In this document: in pieces, positions 32,611 through 39,530 of the stretch
Layout of the letters: each line of letters begins with the position of its first letter
Numbering within the stretch: position 1 is the first letter of the stretch
Origin: Vulcanimicrobiota bacterium
GTDB lineage: Bacteria; Vulcanimicrobiota; Vulcanimicrobiia; Vulcanimicrobiales; Vulcanimicrobiaceae
Assembly (NCBI GenBank): GCA_027459845.1
Contig: DAIDGS010000004.1
Coordinates: 1 to 39,530 of the forward strand
Direction: 5' to 3'
DNA: 39,530 nucleotides
Notes under the pieces: model-generated
The model's input: the letters and a program-made list of their open reading frames with translations, nothing else
Database searches by the model: none
Told to the model about the DNA's origin: nothing
Translations under genes and position numbers: made by a program

Positions 32611-33954
32611 TTAGAAGAGCGAAACGAAATAGGCGATCGTGGCGGCGACCACGATCGCGGCAACCGACCATCCGGCCAGTGCCAAGCCGGTGCCGATGCG
32701 GTGGCGTCCCATCACGCGTTTCGAGCGCGCGACCAGCAGCATCACCGCGAGCGAAACCGGCGTTCCGATACCCCCGATGATCGACGACGCATAGAGCACC
32801 CCTATCGGCGATGCGCCGAGCAGCCCGACCAGCGCCGCCGCGAACGTCATGACGACCATCGAGCCGTAGAACGCGCGCCCGCGCCACCACTTGGTATCGA
32901 GGGTGGCATTCCAGCCCAGGGCATCGCTGAGCATGTAGGCGCTGGTCGCAATCAACACCGGAACCGCAATCAGCGCCGAGCCGAGGAGGCCGATGCCAAA
33001 GAGCAGTGCGGCATTGCGGCCGGCGAGCGGGGCCAGGGCCTGCGCGGCTTGATCCGCCGTTTCGACGTTTTGGTGGTGGAGCCCAAGCGTCGCGCCGGTG
33101 GCAACCACGATCGCCCAGAACGACGCGCCCGCGATGACCGTTCCAAGCGTCGCATCGGCTTGCACCAGCCCGAGCCGCTTGATCGGCGGCCGTTCCTTGG
33201 CAGTTTCGACGGTCTGCCACACGTACGCGTACGACGTGAGCGTGGTGCCGAGCAACGCGATCGCACCGCTGGCATAGGCCTTGGTGAGCTCGAAATGCGG
33301 CACGAAGGTCCCCACCAAGACGGCGTGCCAATCGGGGTGCGCCAGGATCGCCGAGATCGGATACGCCAAAAAGACCAGGGGAACGATCAACAGCCCGCGC
33401 TTGATTTTATCGTAGGATCCGAACACGAGCATGGCCAGCGACGCGATCGCGATCGGCAGGATCCACCAGCGGTAGTCGATCCCGGTCAATACCTGCAGCG
33501 CGGCGCCACCGCCTTCGAGGTCGGCGACGAGCGTCACGAAGGTGATGCTGACAACCGAGACGAGCAGCACGAACGCCACGGCGCGCCCGTGGAGCGTGCG
33601 CGCGTCGCGTTCCAGCCCGTGGCGCGTGATCGCTCCGACGCGCGATGCGATGATTTGCACGACCGCCAGCATCGGCACGATCAATACCACCAGCCAGCCG
33701 AGTCCAAAGACGGTCGTCGATCCGATGACCGCGAGCGTCGCTACCGTGGTCGGATCGTTGTCGCTCGCACCCGAGACGATTCCGGAGCCGACATACGCCA
33801 GCGGCGATGTCGGCTTGCGCGGCTTACGCGGTGGCCGCGTCGGTTCGGCCGTCACGGGCCATACGGCGGCGGTGCGCACGTCGCGCCGGGCCGCGGGGTC
33901 AGGCGCGTGAGGCTGCGCAGCATAGGCCGCCTTGATTGCCCGCCGAGCACGCAC
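32611..33954 (-). CDS. Nramp-related transporter
   Basis: The 447-residue protein has about eleven hydrophobic segments, and YVGSGIVSGASDNDPTTVATLAVIG at the first helix is the Nramp-family position. The usual DPGN metal motif is replaced by DNDPT. In the sixth-helix region (GTTLTSYAYVWQT) no MPH motif is seen. The changes place it among Nramp-related proteins rather than classical Mn/Fe importers, so the ion is uncertain. The N-terminal 45 residues are basic and cytoplasmic. The GTG start at 33954 is tentative. Confidence 0.8.
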   Translation of the reverse strand: MRARRAIKAAYAAQPHAPDPAARRDVRTAAVWPVTAEPTRPPRKPRKPTSPLAYVGSGIVSGASDNDPTTVATLAVIGSTTVFGLGWLVVLIVPMLAVVQIIASRVGAITRHGLERDARTLHGRAVAFVLLVSVVSITFVTLVADLEGGGAALQVLTGIDYRWWILPIAIASLAMLVFGSYDKIKRGLLIVPLVFLAYPISAILAHPDWHAVLVGTFVPHFELTKAYASGAIALLGTTLTSYAYVWQTVETAKERPPIKRLGLVQADATLGTVIAGASFWAIVVATGATLGLHHQNVETADQAAQALAPLAGRNAALLFGIGLLGSALIAVPVLIATSAYMLSDALGWNATLDTKWWRGRAFYGSMVVMTFAAALVGLLGASPIGVLYASSIIGGIGTPVSLAVMLLVARSKRVMGRHRIGTGLALAGWSVAAIVVAATIAYFVSLF

Positions 33955-34029
33955 GCCCTGCGTCCGGCTCGCGCGGGCGCGGCGCTTGCGCTGCCGATAG
34001 CGCGCTGGAGCCCCGACGGTGGCAGCGCG

Positions 34030-34776
34030 TTACGACGCCGATGGGAGCGGGCTCGGGGTCGGCGTTCCGGCCAACCGTGGATCGGGCGGCGTTGCGGGGA
34101 AGGCGATGTCGGTGAAGCGCACGTCGGCGATCACCTTGAAGGTCATGAAGAAGGCGTGCTGCGTTTCGCTGAACGTGCCGTGCGTGATGACCCAGTGTCC
34201 GTCGATCACCTGATAATCGAGGGCGATCGTCATGTCGTCGCCGCCGGCAACGCGCATCTCGATGTGCGACGGCAGCTGCGTCTGCGGATCCTCGACGATC
34301 TCCGAAGGATAGAAGCCGCCGTTAGCACGCGCGGTCGGTCGAATCAAGAGGTGCAGCGCGGTCGGCGTCGAGTCGGCCGCGTACCGAGCGGCCCAGTAGC
34401 TATTGTACGGAATCTGCATGCTGACGTTCGGATCGGCCGCGGGGATCGGCAACTCGAGCGGTGCGCCGCGCTTGAGCGTGATGTTGACCGCCTTGAGATT
34501 CGCGAAGTAACTGAACGCGAAGCTGCCGAGCGGATCGAAGTAGGCCAGGATCGGAAACGCCTCGCCGGTGCGCTCGGCCCCGCGCGGAAGATCCTGCATG
34601 ATCGCGTAGTCGTCGGCCACGCGCACCGCCACCGAACGATCGATGTCTTGGGTGCGTCCGAGCGATGGCGCGCTCACGTGGGTGTGCTCGCGGTAGGTCA
34701 TGTACGTCGGCGCGTTCTGGGTGTAGAACTGCGAGGTGCGGTCGATCAGGAGTGCGAGGGCCAGGTCGGGAAGCAT
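34030..34776 (-). CDS. Unknown protein, possibly exported
   Basis: The 248-residue product has a weakly hydrophobic N-terminus ([13 protein letters not shown]), too short for a clear signal peptide. It continues with strand-rich segments such as [41 protein letters not shown], and [32 protein letters not shown]. The tail is Pro/Ser-rich. The repeated beta-strand pattern suggests a lipid- or ligand-binding barrel, but no family is recognised. It is divergent from the amidohydrolase gene (56 bp between starts). Confidence 0.6.
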   Translation of the reverse strand: MLPDLALALLIDRTSQFYTQNAPTYMTYREHTHVSAPSLGRTQDIDRSVAVRVADDYAIMQDLPRGAERTGEAFPILAYFDPLGSFAFSYFANLKAVNITLKRGAPLELPIPAADPNVSMQIPYNSYWAARYAADSTPTALHLLIRPTARANGGFYPSEIVEDPQTQLPSHIEMRVAGGDDMTIALDYQVIDGHWVITHGTFSETQHAFFMTFKVIADVRFTDIAFPATPPDPRLAGTPTPSPLPSAS

Positions 34777-34832
34777 CGCGGCACCGACTTCGCTACAGGA
34801 ACCACCGATACCGTCGCGTGAAGAGCCGCGCC

Positions 34833-36035
34833 ATGCTCCTTCGCCCCGACGCCCAACTCACCGACCGGATCGTCGCCTTGCGTCGAACGATTCACCGTCG
34901 CCCCGAACTGGGTTTTGAGGAGCACGAAACCTCGGCGCTGGTCGCGCGTGAGCTCGACGACCTCGGCATCCCGTATCGGCGCGTTGCGCGCACCGGCATC
35001 GTCGGGGTGATCGCCGGCGGACGGCCCGGACGCGTCGCCGCCCTGCGCGCCGACATGGACGCGTTGCCGATCCAGGAGCGCAGCGGCGAGAGTTTCTCTT
35101 CCGAAGTTCCTGGGAAGATGCACGCCTGCGGGCACGACGCGCACACCGCGATGCTGCTCGGCGCAGCGCGCGTACTCGCGGCCGATCGATCGGCGCTGCA
35201 GGGCAGCGTCGTGCTGCTCTTTCAACCCGCCGAAGAAGGTCCCGGCGGTGCCGAGCCGATGATCGCCGAGGGCGTCCTCGACGATCCGAAGGTTGACGCG
35301 GTCGCAATGCTGCACGTGGATACGCGTTTGGCGGCGGGCGAGGTGGGCATTACTCCCGGGCCGGTCAACGCCGCCTGCGACGAGTTGCACGTGCGCGTAC
35401 TCGGCAAGGGGGGCCATGGGGCGTATCCGCACACCGCGATCGACGCGATGCCGCCGAGTGCCGCGTTGATCCTCGCGCTGCAGCATATCGCTGCGCGCGA
35501 GACCGATCCGCTCAAAAGCGTCGTCGTCACGATCGGAACGATTGCCGGCGGCTACCGCAACAACGTCATCGCCGACGACGTGCGCATGACCGGAACGCTG
35601 CGTGCCCACGACCCCGACGTGCGCGACGGCCTTGGCGATCGCGTGCGCCGGATCGCCGCTGGAATCGCCGCCGCGTACGCTGCGACGATCGAGGTCGAGA
35701 TCGTGCGCGGATACCCGCCGGTGATCAACGATGCGGCACTAGCGGAGGGATTCACCGGATTTTTGCATCGCGAGCTCTCCGAGATTCCGGTGCGTCGTCC
35801 GGCGCCGACGATGGGCGGCGAAGACTTCGCCTACTTCGCGCAGCGCGTCCCGGGGTTGCACGTGCGCCTGGGGGTTCGCGATCCCGCGGCGCGCGAGACG
35901 CCGAGCGGACACAGCGCGCAGTTTCGCATCGACGAGCGCGCGCTGCCGGTCGGCGTCGCAACCCTGGCAGCGTTTGCGACCGCGGTCACCAGCGGTGCAA
36001 TCGGTGGAGAGCTATCCACAACCGCTGGTGGATGA
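34833..36035 (+). CDS. M20-family amidohydrolase/aminoacylase
   Basis: The 400-residue protein has M20 metal-site motifs: [15 protein letters not shown] (Cys99, His101), [13 protein letters not shown] (Glu134-Glu135), LHVDTR (His161), and the dimerisation region [14 protein letters not shown]. The C-terminal [10 protein letters not shown] and [17 protein letters not shown] complete the active site. It would hydrolyse an N-acyl amino acid or a related amide. ATG 34833 is chosen; an in-frame GTG at 34818 is possible. The stop overlaps the next gene (ATGA). Confidence 0.93.
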   Translation: MLLRPDAQLTDRIVALRRTIHRRPELGFEEHETSALVARELDDLGIPYRRVARTGIVGVIAGGRPGRVAALRADMDALPIQERSGESFSSEVPGKMHACGHDAHTAMLLGAARVLAADRSALQGSVVLLFQPAEEGPGGAEPMIAEGVLDDPKVDAVAMLHVDTRLAAGEVGITPGPVNAACDELHVRVLGKGGHGAYPHTAIDAMPPSAALILALQHIAARETDPLKSVVVTIGTIAGGYRNNVIADDVRMTGTLRAHDPDVRDGLGDRVRRIAAGIAAAYAATIEVEIVRGYPPVINDAALAEGFTGFLHRELSEIPVRRPAPTMGGEDFAYFAQRVPGLHVRLGVRDPAARETPSGHSAQFRIDERALPVGVATLAAFATAVTSGAIGGELSTTAGG

Positions 36036-36580
36036 CTTTTGTAGGAGCCCCAACATATAGGGTCGAATCGCCGGATATGGCCGTCCTCGCCGAGCCTCGC
36101 CGCGACCCACGGATGCACACCTTTAGCGCGAGCCAGGATGTCGACTCGGCAGCGCAGCCGGTCTTCGCGCTGCTTTGCGCGGTTGAGAAGTGGCCGGTCT
36201 GGTTGCCGTTCGTCCGCAGCGCCAAACTGGCCGGGGCACCGCTCTCCTTGGAGAGCGACGTGATCGTGCGCTCGAACCTCCCGGGCGAGGAAGAGCAGCA
36301 CTTCGAAGTTGACGCCTTCGTGGCCAACTACCACCTCTCGCTGGTCGGGGCGTACTCGGTGCGCCGCCGTATCGACTTTCGCGTCGAGCAGAAGACCGCG
36401 CGCACGAAGGTCCACCTGCGGGTCAGCTACCCGGCCTATCACGGGCGGGTGGGTGCCGCCCTCGAGCGCTGGCGTCGCGGCAAGCGGCTCAACGCCGCGC
36501 TGGAAGCCGCGCTGCTCCACTTCAAGGGTTTGATCGAGCGGCAACACGACGATTTGGCAGTCGTTGACCAAGACTGCTAG
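36032..36580 (+). CDS. SRPBCC (START-like) family protein
   Basis: The 182-residue protein fits the SRPBCC helix-grip fold: [28 protein letters not shown] near the start, then strands ([39 protein letters not shown]), and a long C-terminal helix. Such proteins bind hydrophobic ligands. It starts at ATG 36032 overlapping the amidohydrolase stop; later ATGs at 36077 and 36113 are alternatives. Its 3' end contains the promoter of the next gene. Confidence 0.75.
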   Translation: MTFVGAPTYRVESPDMAVLAEPRRDPRMHTFSASQDVDSAAQPVFALLCAVEKWPVWLPFVRSAKLAGAPLSLESDVIVRSNLPGEEEQHFEVDAFVANYHLSLVGAYSVRRRIDFRVEQKTARTKVHLRVSYPAYHGRVGAALERWRRGKRLNAALEAALLHFKGLIERQHDDLAVVDQDC

Positions 36581-36592
36581 AGCCGGTATACT
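36564..36592 (+). promoter_or_regulatory. Strong promoter of the FmdB-type gene, leaderless
   Basis: TTGACC (36564-36569), 17 bases, TATACT (36587-36592). The ATG at 36600 lies 7 bases after the -10, so the transcript would start at or within a base of the start codon. No ribosome binding site is needed or seen. Confidence 0.75.
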
Positions 36593-36599
36593 TCCGAGC

Positions 36600-36914
36600 A
36601 TGCCCCTATACGAGTACAAATGCGCGCAGTGCGGCAAGGTCACCGAGGTACGGCACGGCTTCGACGACGGCCATGACGCGCCGTGTCCGGCCTGTGGGGG
36701 AACCCTCGCGCGCGTCTTCAGCGCGCCGCCGATCGTCTTCAAGGGCTCGGGTTTCTACGTCAACGATTCGCGGCCGGCCGGCGGCGCGAAGACCGCCGAC
36801 GCAGCCCCGAAAGCCGACGCCCCGAAAGCCGACGGCGCAAAGTCGGATACCACTGCCGCGGCGTCCGCGAGTTCGAGCACGCCCAGCACCAGCAGCGCCG
36901 AGCCGGCCGCCTAG
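36600..36914 (+). CDS. FmdB-type zinc ribbon protein
   Basis: The 104-residue protein begins MPLYEYKCAQCGKVTEV with a second CxxC (PCPACGG), a four-Cys zinc ribbon of the FmdB regulatory-protein family (about 1-45). The conserved FKGSGFYVND stretch follows, then a low-complexity Ala/Pro/Ser tail (about 60-104). The family's function is unknown despite its name. Translation is likely from a leaderless transcript. Confidence 0.9.
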   Translation: MPLYEYKCAQCGKVTEVRHGFDDGHDAPCPACGGTLARVFSAPPIVFKGSGFYVNDSRPAGGAKTADAAPKADAPKADGAKSDTTAAASASSSTPSTSSAEPAA

Positions 36915-36918
36915 CCGC

Positions 36919-37236
36919 GTGAGCGGCCTCGGAACCTGGTTGCTCGTCGTTCCCGGTGCACTCGGGCTCGTGCTCGCGCTGATCGGGTCGCTCGCCGCCG
37001 CACGCGCGGCCGCGCGCACGCTGGCAGCGGCCACATCGCTCCGCACCGCCGAGGTGATTCCGACTGCCCGATTGCGGGCGGTCGCCGCACGGCTCCAGAC
37101 CAACGCCGCGATGATTCCGTTCGAGGCGGGGCGCGCCGCCCGGGCATGTGCGGAACTGGACCTCGCGTTACGCCGGCTGGGCGTTCCTCAAAGCGCGCGC
37201 ATCGCGCGCCGGCTTCTGCTTCACCTGCTCGGATAA
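36919..37236 (+). CDS. Small membrane-anchored protein, unknown
   Basis: The 105-residue product starts at GTG 36919, 4 bases after the previous stop. It has one N-terminal hydrophobic segment (WLLVVPGALGLVLALIGSLAAA) and a long basic, Ala/Arg-rich helix. Two possible coiled stretches follow (TARLRAVAARLQTNAAM, ACAELDLALRRLG). No family recognised. It converges on the methyltransferase, 10 bases apart. Confidence 0.55.
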   Translation: MSGLGTWLLVVPGALGLVLALIGSLAAARAAARTLAAATSLRTAEVIPTARLRAVAARLQTNAAMIPFEAGRAARACAELDLALRRLGVPQSARIARRLLLHLLG

Positions 37237-37246
37237 GGCCCGCGCC

Positions 37247-38467
37247 CTACGGCCCCAACGGCGGCTGACCGAAGGGCACGTCCTCGTCGCCTTCGGGCGG
37301 TTCCCACTGCCACGCCGTGGTCGGCGGGGGCGCACCGGGATTATCGGGCGCCGGCATCGCAAAGGGCGCGCCGAAGGGCGTTGGCGCCGGCGGGGGTGCG
37401 GCGCTCGGATTGGGCGGCTCCGGCATCCCGAACGGAAGGTTGTTCCCGAAGCCAAACCCCGGCGGCGCGGCCGCTGCCGCCGGTCGTGGCGCCGGGGTGG
37501 CCGGTGGCGCCGCGGCCGCCGGCGTATCGGGCGTACCCGCGGGTTTATCCGGTGCGGCCGGTGCGGCGCCCGCCTTCCCCGCGGCGGAGGGAGGCGACGC
37601 TGCCGGCGCATCGACGGGCGGAAACTCGTACCCGGTCTCGGCACTGACCGCGCGTGGCGCGCCGGGCGTGGGTGCGGCGGCGGGCGGTGCGGCGGCGCGA
37701 GCCGGCTCGGGCTTGGGCTCGCGCGCCGAGAAGTTCGGCGCGGTGAGCTCGCCGACCGGCGCGCCGATCAGCACGAAGCGCGGTGGCGGCAAGAGGACGC
37801 TTTCGGACCGCGCCGCGATGAGCCGTAGCTCGTCGATGTACGGCTGCGGCGCCTGTTCGACCTCGATCGTGCGCAGCAACAGCTCGACGGTGTCGTCGAG
37901 ATACTCGTGGGGCGGCACCTTCGCGAAGGCAAAGACGTGCTGCGCGATGTCGGCCTTCACCGACTGCAGCAGTTTCTTCCAGTATTCGATCGGTTGATAG
38001 TACTCGAAAGCGCCGAGTTCGCGCTTGGCCTGGGAGTAGAGCAACGCGATCCGCTTACCGAGCGCGTCGGCCGGCGGTGCCGGCTCGACGATCCCGACCC
38101 GGTGCGCGACGCGCGCTAGCTCGGCGACGATTTGGGCGTGAAAGAACGGATCGACTTCGTGCAAGTAGTGGATGGAGACCGCCAGATCGAACGAGCGATC
38201 GCGCGCCGGGATCACCGACGTGCTCCCGCGCAGCAACCGCGCGCCCAGATGTGCGAACTGTGCGATCGCGCGATCGCGGTGCTCGATGACGGTCACATCG
38301 GCACCGGCATCGATCGCGCGCCGCACGTACGTGCCGTCGGGTCCGTAGCCGCACATCAACACGCGTGCGCCCGCCGCCACGTCGAGCGCCTCCCACACGT
38401 TGCGTTCGAGATGGCGGGACTCGCGCTCGAACTCGTCGATGGTGTAGAACGGAAGATCGTCGTTCAC
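37247..38467 (-). CDS. SAM-dependent methyltransferase with Pro/Ala-rich tail
   Basis: The 406-residue product has an N-terminal class I methyltransferase-like domain (about 25-150): RVLMCGYGPDGTYVRRAIDAG, VTVIEHRDRAI and FDLAVSIHYLHEVDPFF, with the usual SAM fold but a degenerate GxGxG. A helical region follows. From about residue 240 on the sequence is low-complexity Pro/Ala/Gly with repeated GMPEPP and GAPFAMPAP-type units, perhaps a flexible surface or interaction tail. The GTG overlaps the aroA stop (GTGA), so it is translationally coupled to aroA. Target unknown. Confidence 0.75.
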   Translation of the reverse strand: MNDDLPFYTIDEFERESRHLERNVWEALDVAAGARVLMCGYGPDGTYVRRAIDAGADVTVIEHRDRAIAQFAHLGARLLRGSTSVIPARDRSFDLAVSIHYLHEVDPFFHAQIVAELARVAHRVGIVEPAPPADALGKRIALLYSQAKRELGAFEYYQPIEYWKKLLQSVKADIAQHVFAFAKVPPHEYLDDTVELLLRTIEVEQAPQPYIDELRLIAARSESVLLPPPRFVLIGAPVGELTAPNFSAREPKPEPARAAAPPAAAPTPGAPRAVSAETGYEFPPVDAPAASPPSAAGKAGAAPAAPDKPAGTPDTPAAAAPPATPAPRPAAAAAPPGFGFGNNLPFGMPEPPNPSAAPPPAPTPFGAPFAMPAPDNPGAPPPTTAWQWEPPEGDEDVPFGQPPLGP

Positions 38468-39530
38468 GGCATCACGCTCGCAAGGGTCGGCAAAAAGTCG
38501 GGAAAGCTCACGTCGATGCTGGCGGTGCTGTCGATCGCAAGCGGACCGGCGGCACACGCCAGTGCCGCGGTTGCCATCGCCGTGCGATGATCGTCGTGCG
38601 TGGCGATGATCTCGCTGGCGGCGCGCGGGTGACCGCCGGTGACGGTGAAACCGCCCGAGCTGCTCTCGACCGCGATCCCGACGCCGCCGAGCATGCGCTC
38701 GATCGCCGCAATCCGATCCGATTCCTTGGTGCGCAGATCGCGTGCCCCGGCGACGGTGGTCGTGCCCTCGGCGAAGGCGGCGGCCACCGCGATCAGCGGA
38801 ACCTCGTCGATGCAGCGCGGGATCAGGTCGGCCGCCACGCCGACGCCGCGTAGCGGGGCCGCTTCGACCGCGATGTCGGCGACCGGCTCGCCCGCCCACT
38901 CGCGTGGGTTGCGTAGCTCCACACGCGCGCCCATCTGCGCCAAAACCTCGAGCAGGCCGGTACGGGTCGGGTTGACGCCGACGTCGCGAATCACGAGCGC
39001 GCTGCCGGGTGCGATCGTGGCCGCGACCACGAAGAATGCCGCCGACGAAAAATCGCCTGGGATGTCGAGAGGGCGTGCCTGGAGTGCGCCGGCGCGCAAT
39101 GCGATGCTGCGGCCGTCCCAGGCGATCTCGGCGCCAAGGTAGCGTAAGAGGCGCTCGGTGTGGTCGCGCGAGTGCGCGTCGCCGCTTATGGTGATGTCGG
39201 TCTGCGCGAAGAGCGCCGCGAAGAGCAGCGCCGACTTCACTTGCGCCGAGGGTGCCAGCAAAATGAAGTCGCGCGTTTCGATGCGCGGACGCGCGTGGAT
39301 CTGCAGCGGCAGGCAGCCCCCGGTCGTGTCGATGCGTGCTCCAAAGGCGCGTAGCTGCGCGGCAACCGGTTCCATCGGCCGGCGGCGGAGCGACGCGTCG
39401 CCGTCGAAGCGCGCCGGAAGGTTGGCACCGGCACAGACCCCCAGCAGCAACCGCGCGGTGGAACCGGAGTTCATGCAGTCGAGTGCGCCGGGAGCCTCAC
39501 GTAAGCGGCCGCCGCCGACCCGATGGGTGG
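38464..39530 (-). CDS. aroA: 3-phosphoshikimate 1-carboxyvinyltransferase (EPSP synthase), 5' end cut by the window
   Basis: About 355 C-terminal residues are present; the gene continues past the right edge, since the frame stays open to 39530. Motifs are LDCMNSGSTARLLLG (usual LDxGNSGTTMRLL), GDASLRRRPMEPV, IPGDFSSAAFF, DEVPLIAVAAAFAEGTT, RTKESDRI and HDDHRTAMA. EPSP synthase joins shikimate-3-phosphate and phosphoenolpyruvate in chorismate synthesis. The Met in LDCMNSG is not a start but replaces the conserved Gly. It belongs to the same pathway as the operon at 15121-18203, but is unlinked to it by 20 kb. Confidence 0.95.
   Translation of the reverse strand, partial: THRVGGGRLREAPGALDCMNSGSTARLLLGVCAGANLPARFDGDASLRRRPMEPVAAQLRAFGARIDTTGGCLPLQIHARPRIETRDFILLAPSAQVKSALLFAALFAQTDITISGDAHSRDHTERLLRYLGAEIAWDGRSIALRAGALQARPLDIPGDFSSAAFFVVAATIAPGSALVIRDVGVNPTRTGLLEVLAQMGARVELRNPREWAGEPVADIAVEAAPLRGVGVAADLIPRCIDEVPLIAVAAAFAEGTTTVAGARDLRTKESDRIAAIERMLGGVGIAVESSSGGFTVTGGHPRAASEIIATHDDHRTAMATAALACAAGPLAIDSTASIDVSFPDFLPTLASVMP

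Overview
The window is high-GC bacterial chromosome, densely packed, and nearly every operon junction is a 4-base ATGA or GTGA start/stop overlap. The gene sets are ordinary housekeeping genes in orders familiar from Terrabacteria: rpsU-yqeY, floA beside nfeD, phoH-ybeY-dgkA-corC-recO, and yqgF/DUF1292/mltG. Flotillin FloA, a Bacillus-type AroH chorismate mutase, type IV pilin-like proteins and several leaderless-looking promoters occur together. This would fit a poorly cultured high-GC lineage such as Candidatus Eremiobacterota (WPS-2). That placement is an inference from gene order and protein style, not a proof.

Layout. 1-131 is the tail of an unidentified gene. 139-5756 (minus) is an operon-like run: a His-rich membrane protein, a GT39-type glycosyltransferase, a sirtuin and a large pilin-like protein. 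5844-9802 (plus) holds a lipoprotein, an enoyl-CoA hydratase, an acyl-CoA dehydrogenase and an aryl-CoA ligase resembling 2-aminobenzoate-CoA ligase. A convergent RidA-family gene follows. 10304-15124 holds a DUF4870-like protein, a minus-strand acyltransferase/pseudopilin/exported-protein operon and an S9 peptidase.

15121-18259 is an aromatic amino acid operon. A promoter is followed by a 19-residue leader peptide with Tyr-Ala-Tyr-Trp-Tyr and a GC-rich terminator hairpin. Then come a prephenate dehydratase-ACT-DAHP synthase fusion, AroH and TyrA. This has the parts of a ribosome-mediated attenuator controlling an unusual fusion enzyme. aroA lies at the right edge (minus), followed by a methyltransferase with a Pro/Ala-rich tail.

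18298-29506 (plus) is housekeeping: rpsU, yqeY, nfeD, floA, a Pro-rich membrane protein, phoH, ybeY, a DgkA-PAP2 fusion, a CorC-type transporter, recO, yqgF, mltG, a DUF1292 protein, a diacylglycerol glucosyltransferase-like enzyme and DoxX. 29580-31491 carries five tRNA genes (Ser-GCT, Arg-ACG, CAT, Arg-CCG, Ser-CGA), a small Cys-containing protein, a low-molecular-weight phosphatase/ArsC-like protein and tadA.

Right after tRNA-Ser(CGA) is a 141-bp tandem repeat. Each unit contains the tRNA 3' end plus a 22-nt exact reverse complement of the tRNA variable arm/T-arm, and a diverged fragment recurs about 1 kb downstream. The rest holds an alpha/beta hydrolase, an Nramp-related transporter, an exported-type unknown, an M20 amidohydrolase with an SRPBCC protein, an FmdB-type zinc ribbon behind a strong leaderless promoter, a small membrane protein, the methyltransferase and partial aroA. 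I saw no CRISPR array, prophage or insertion sequence.
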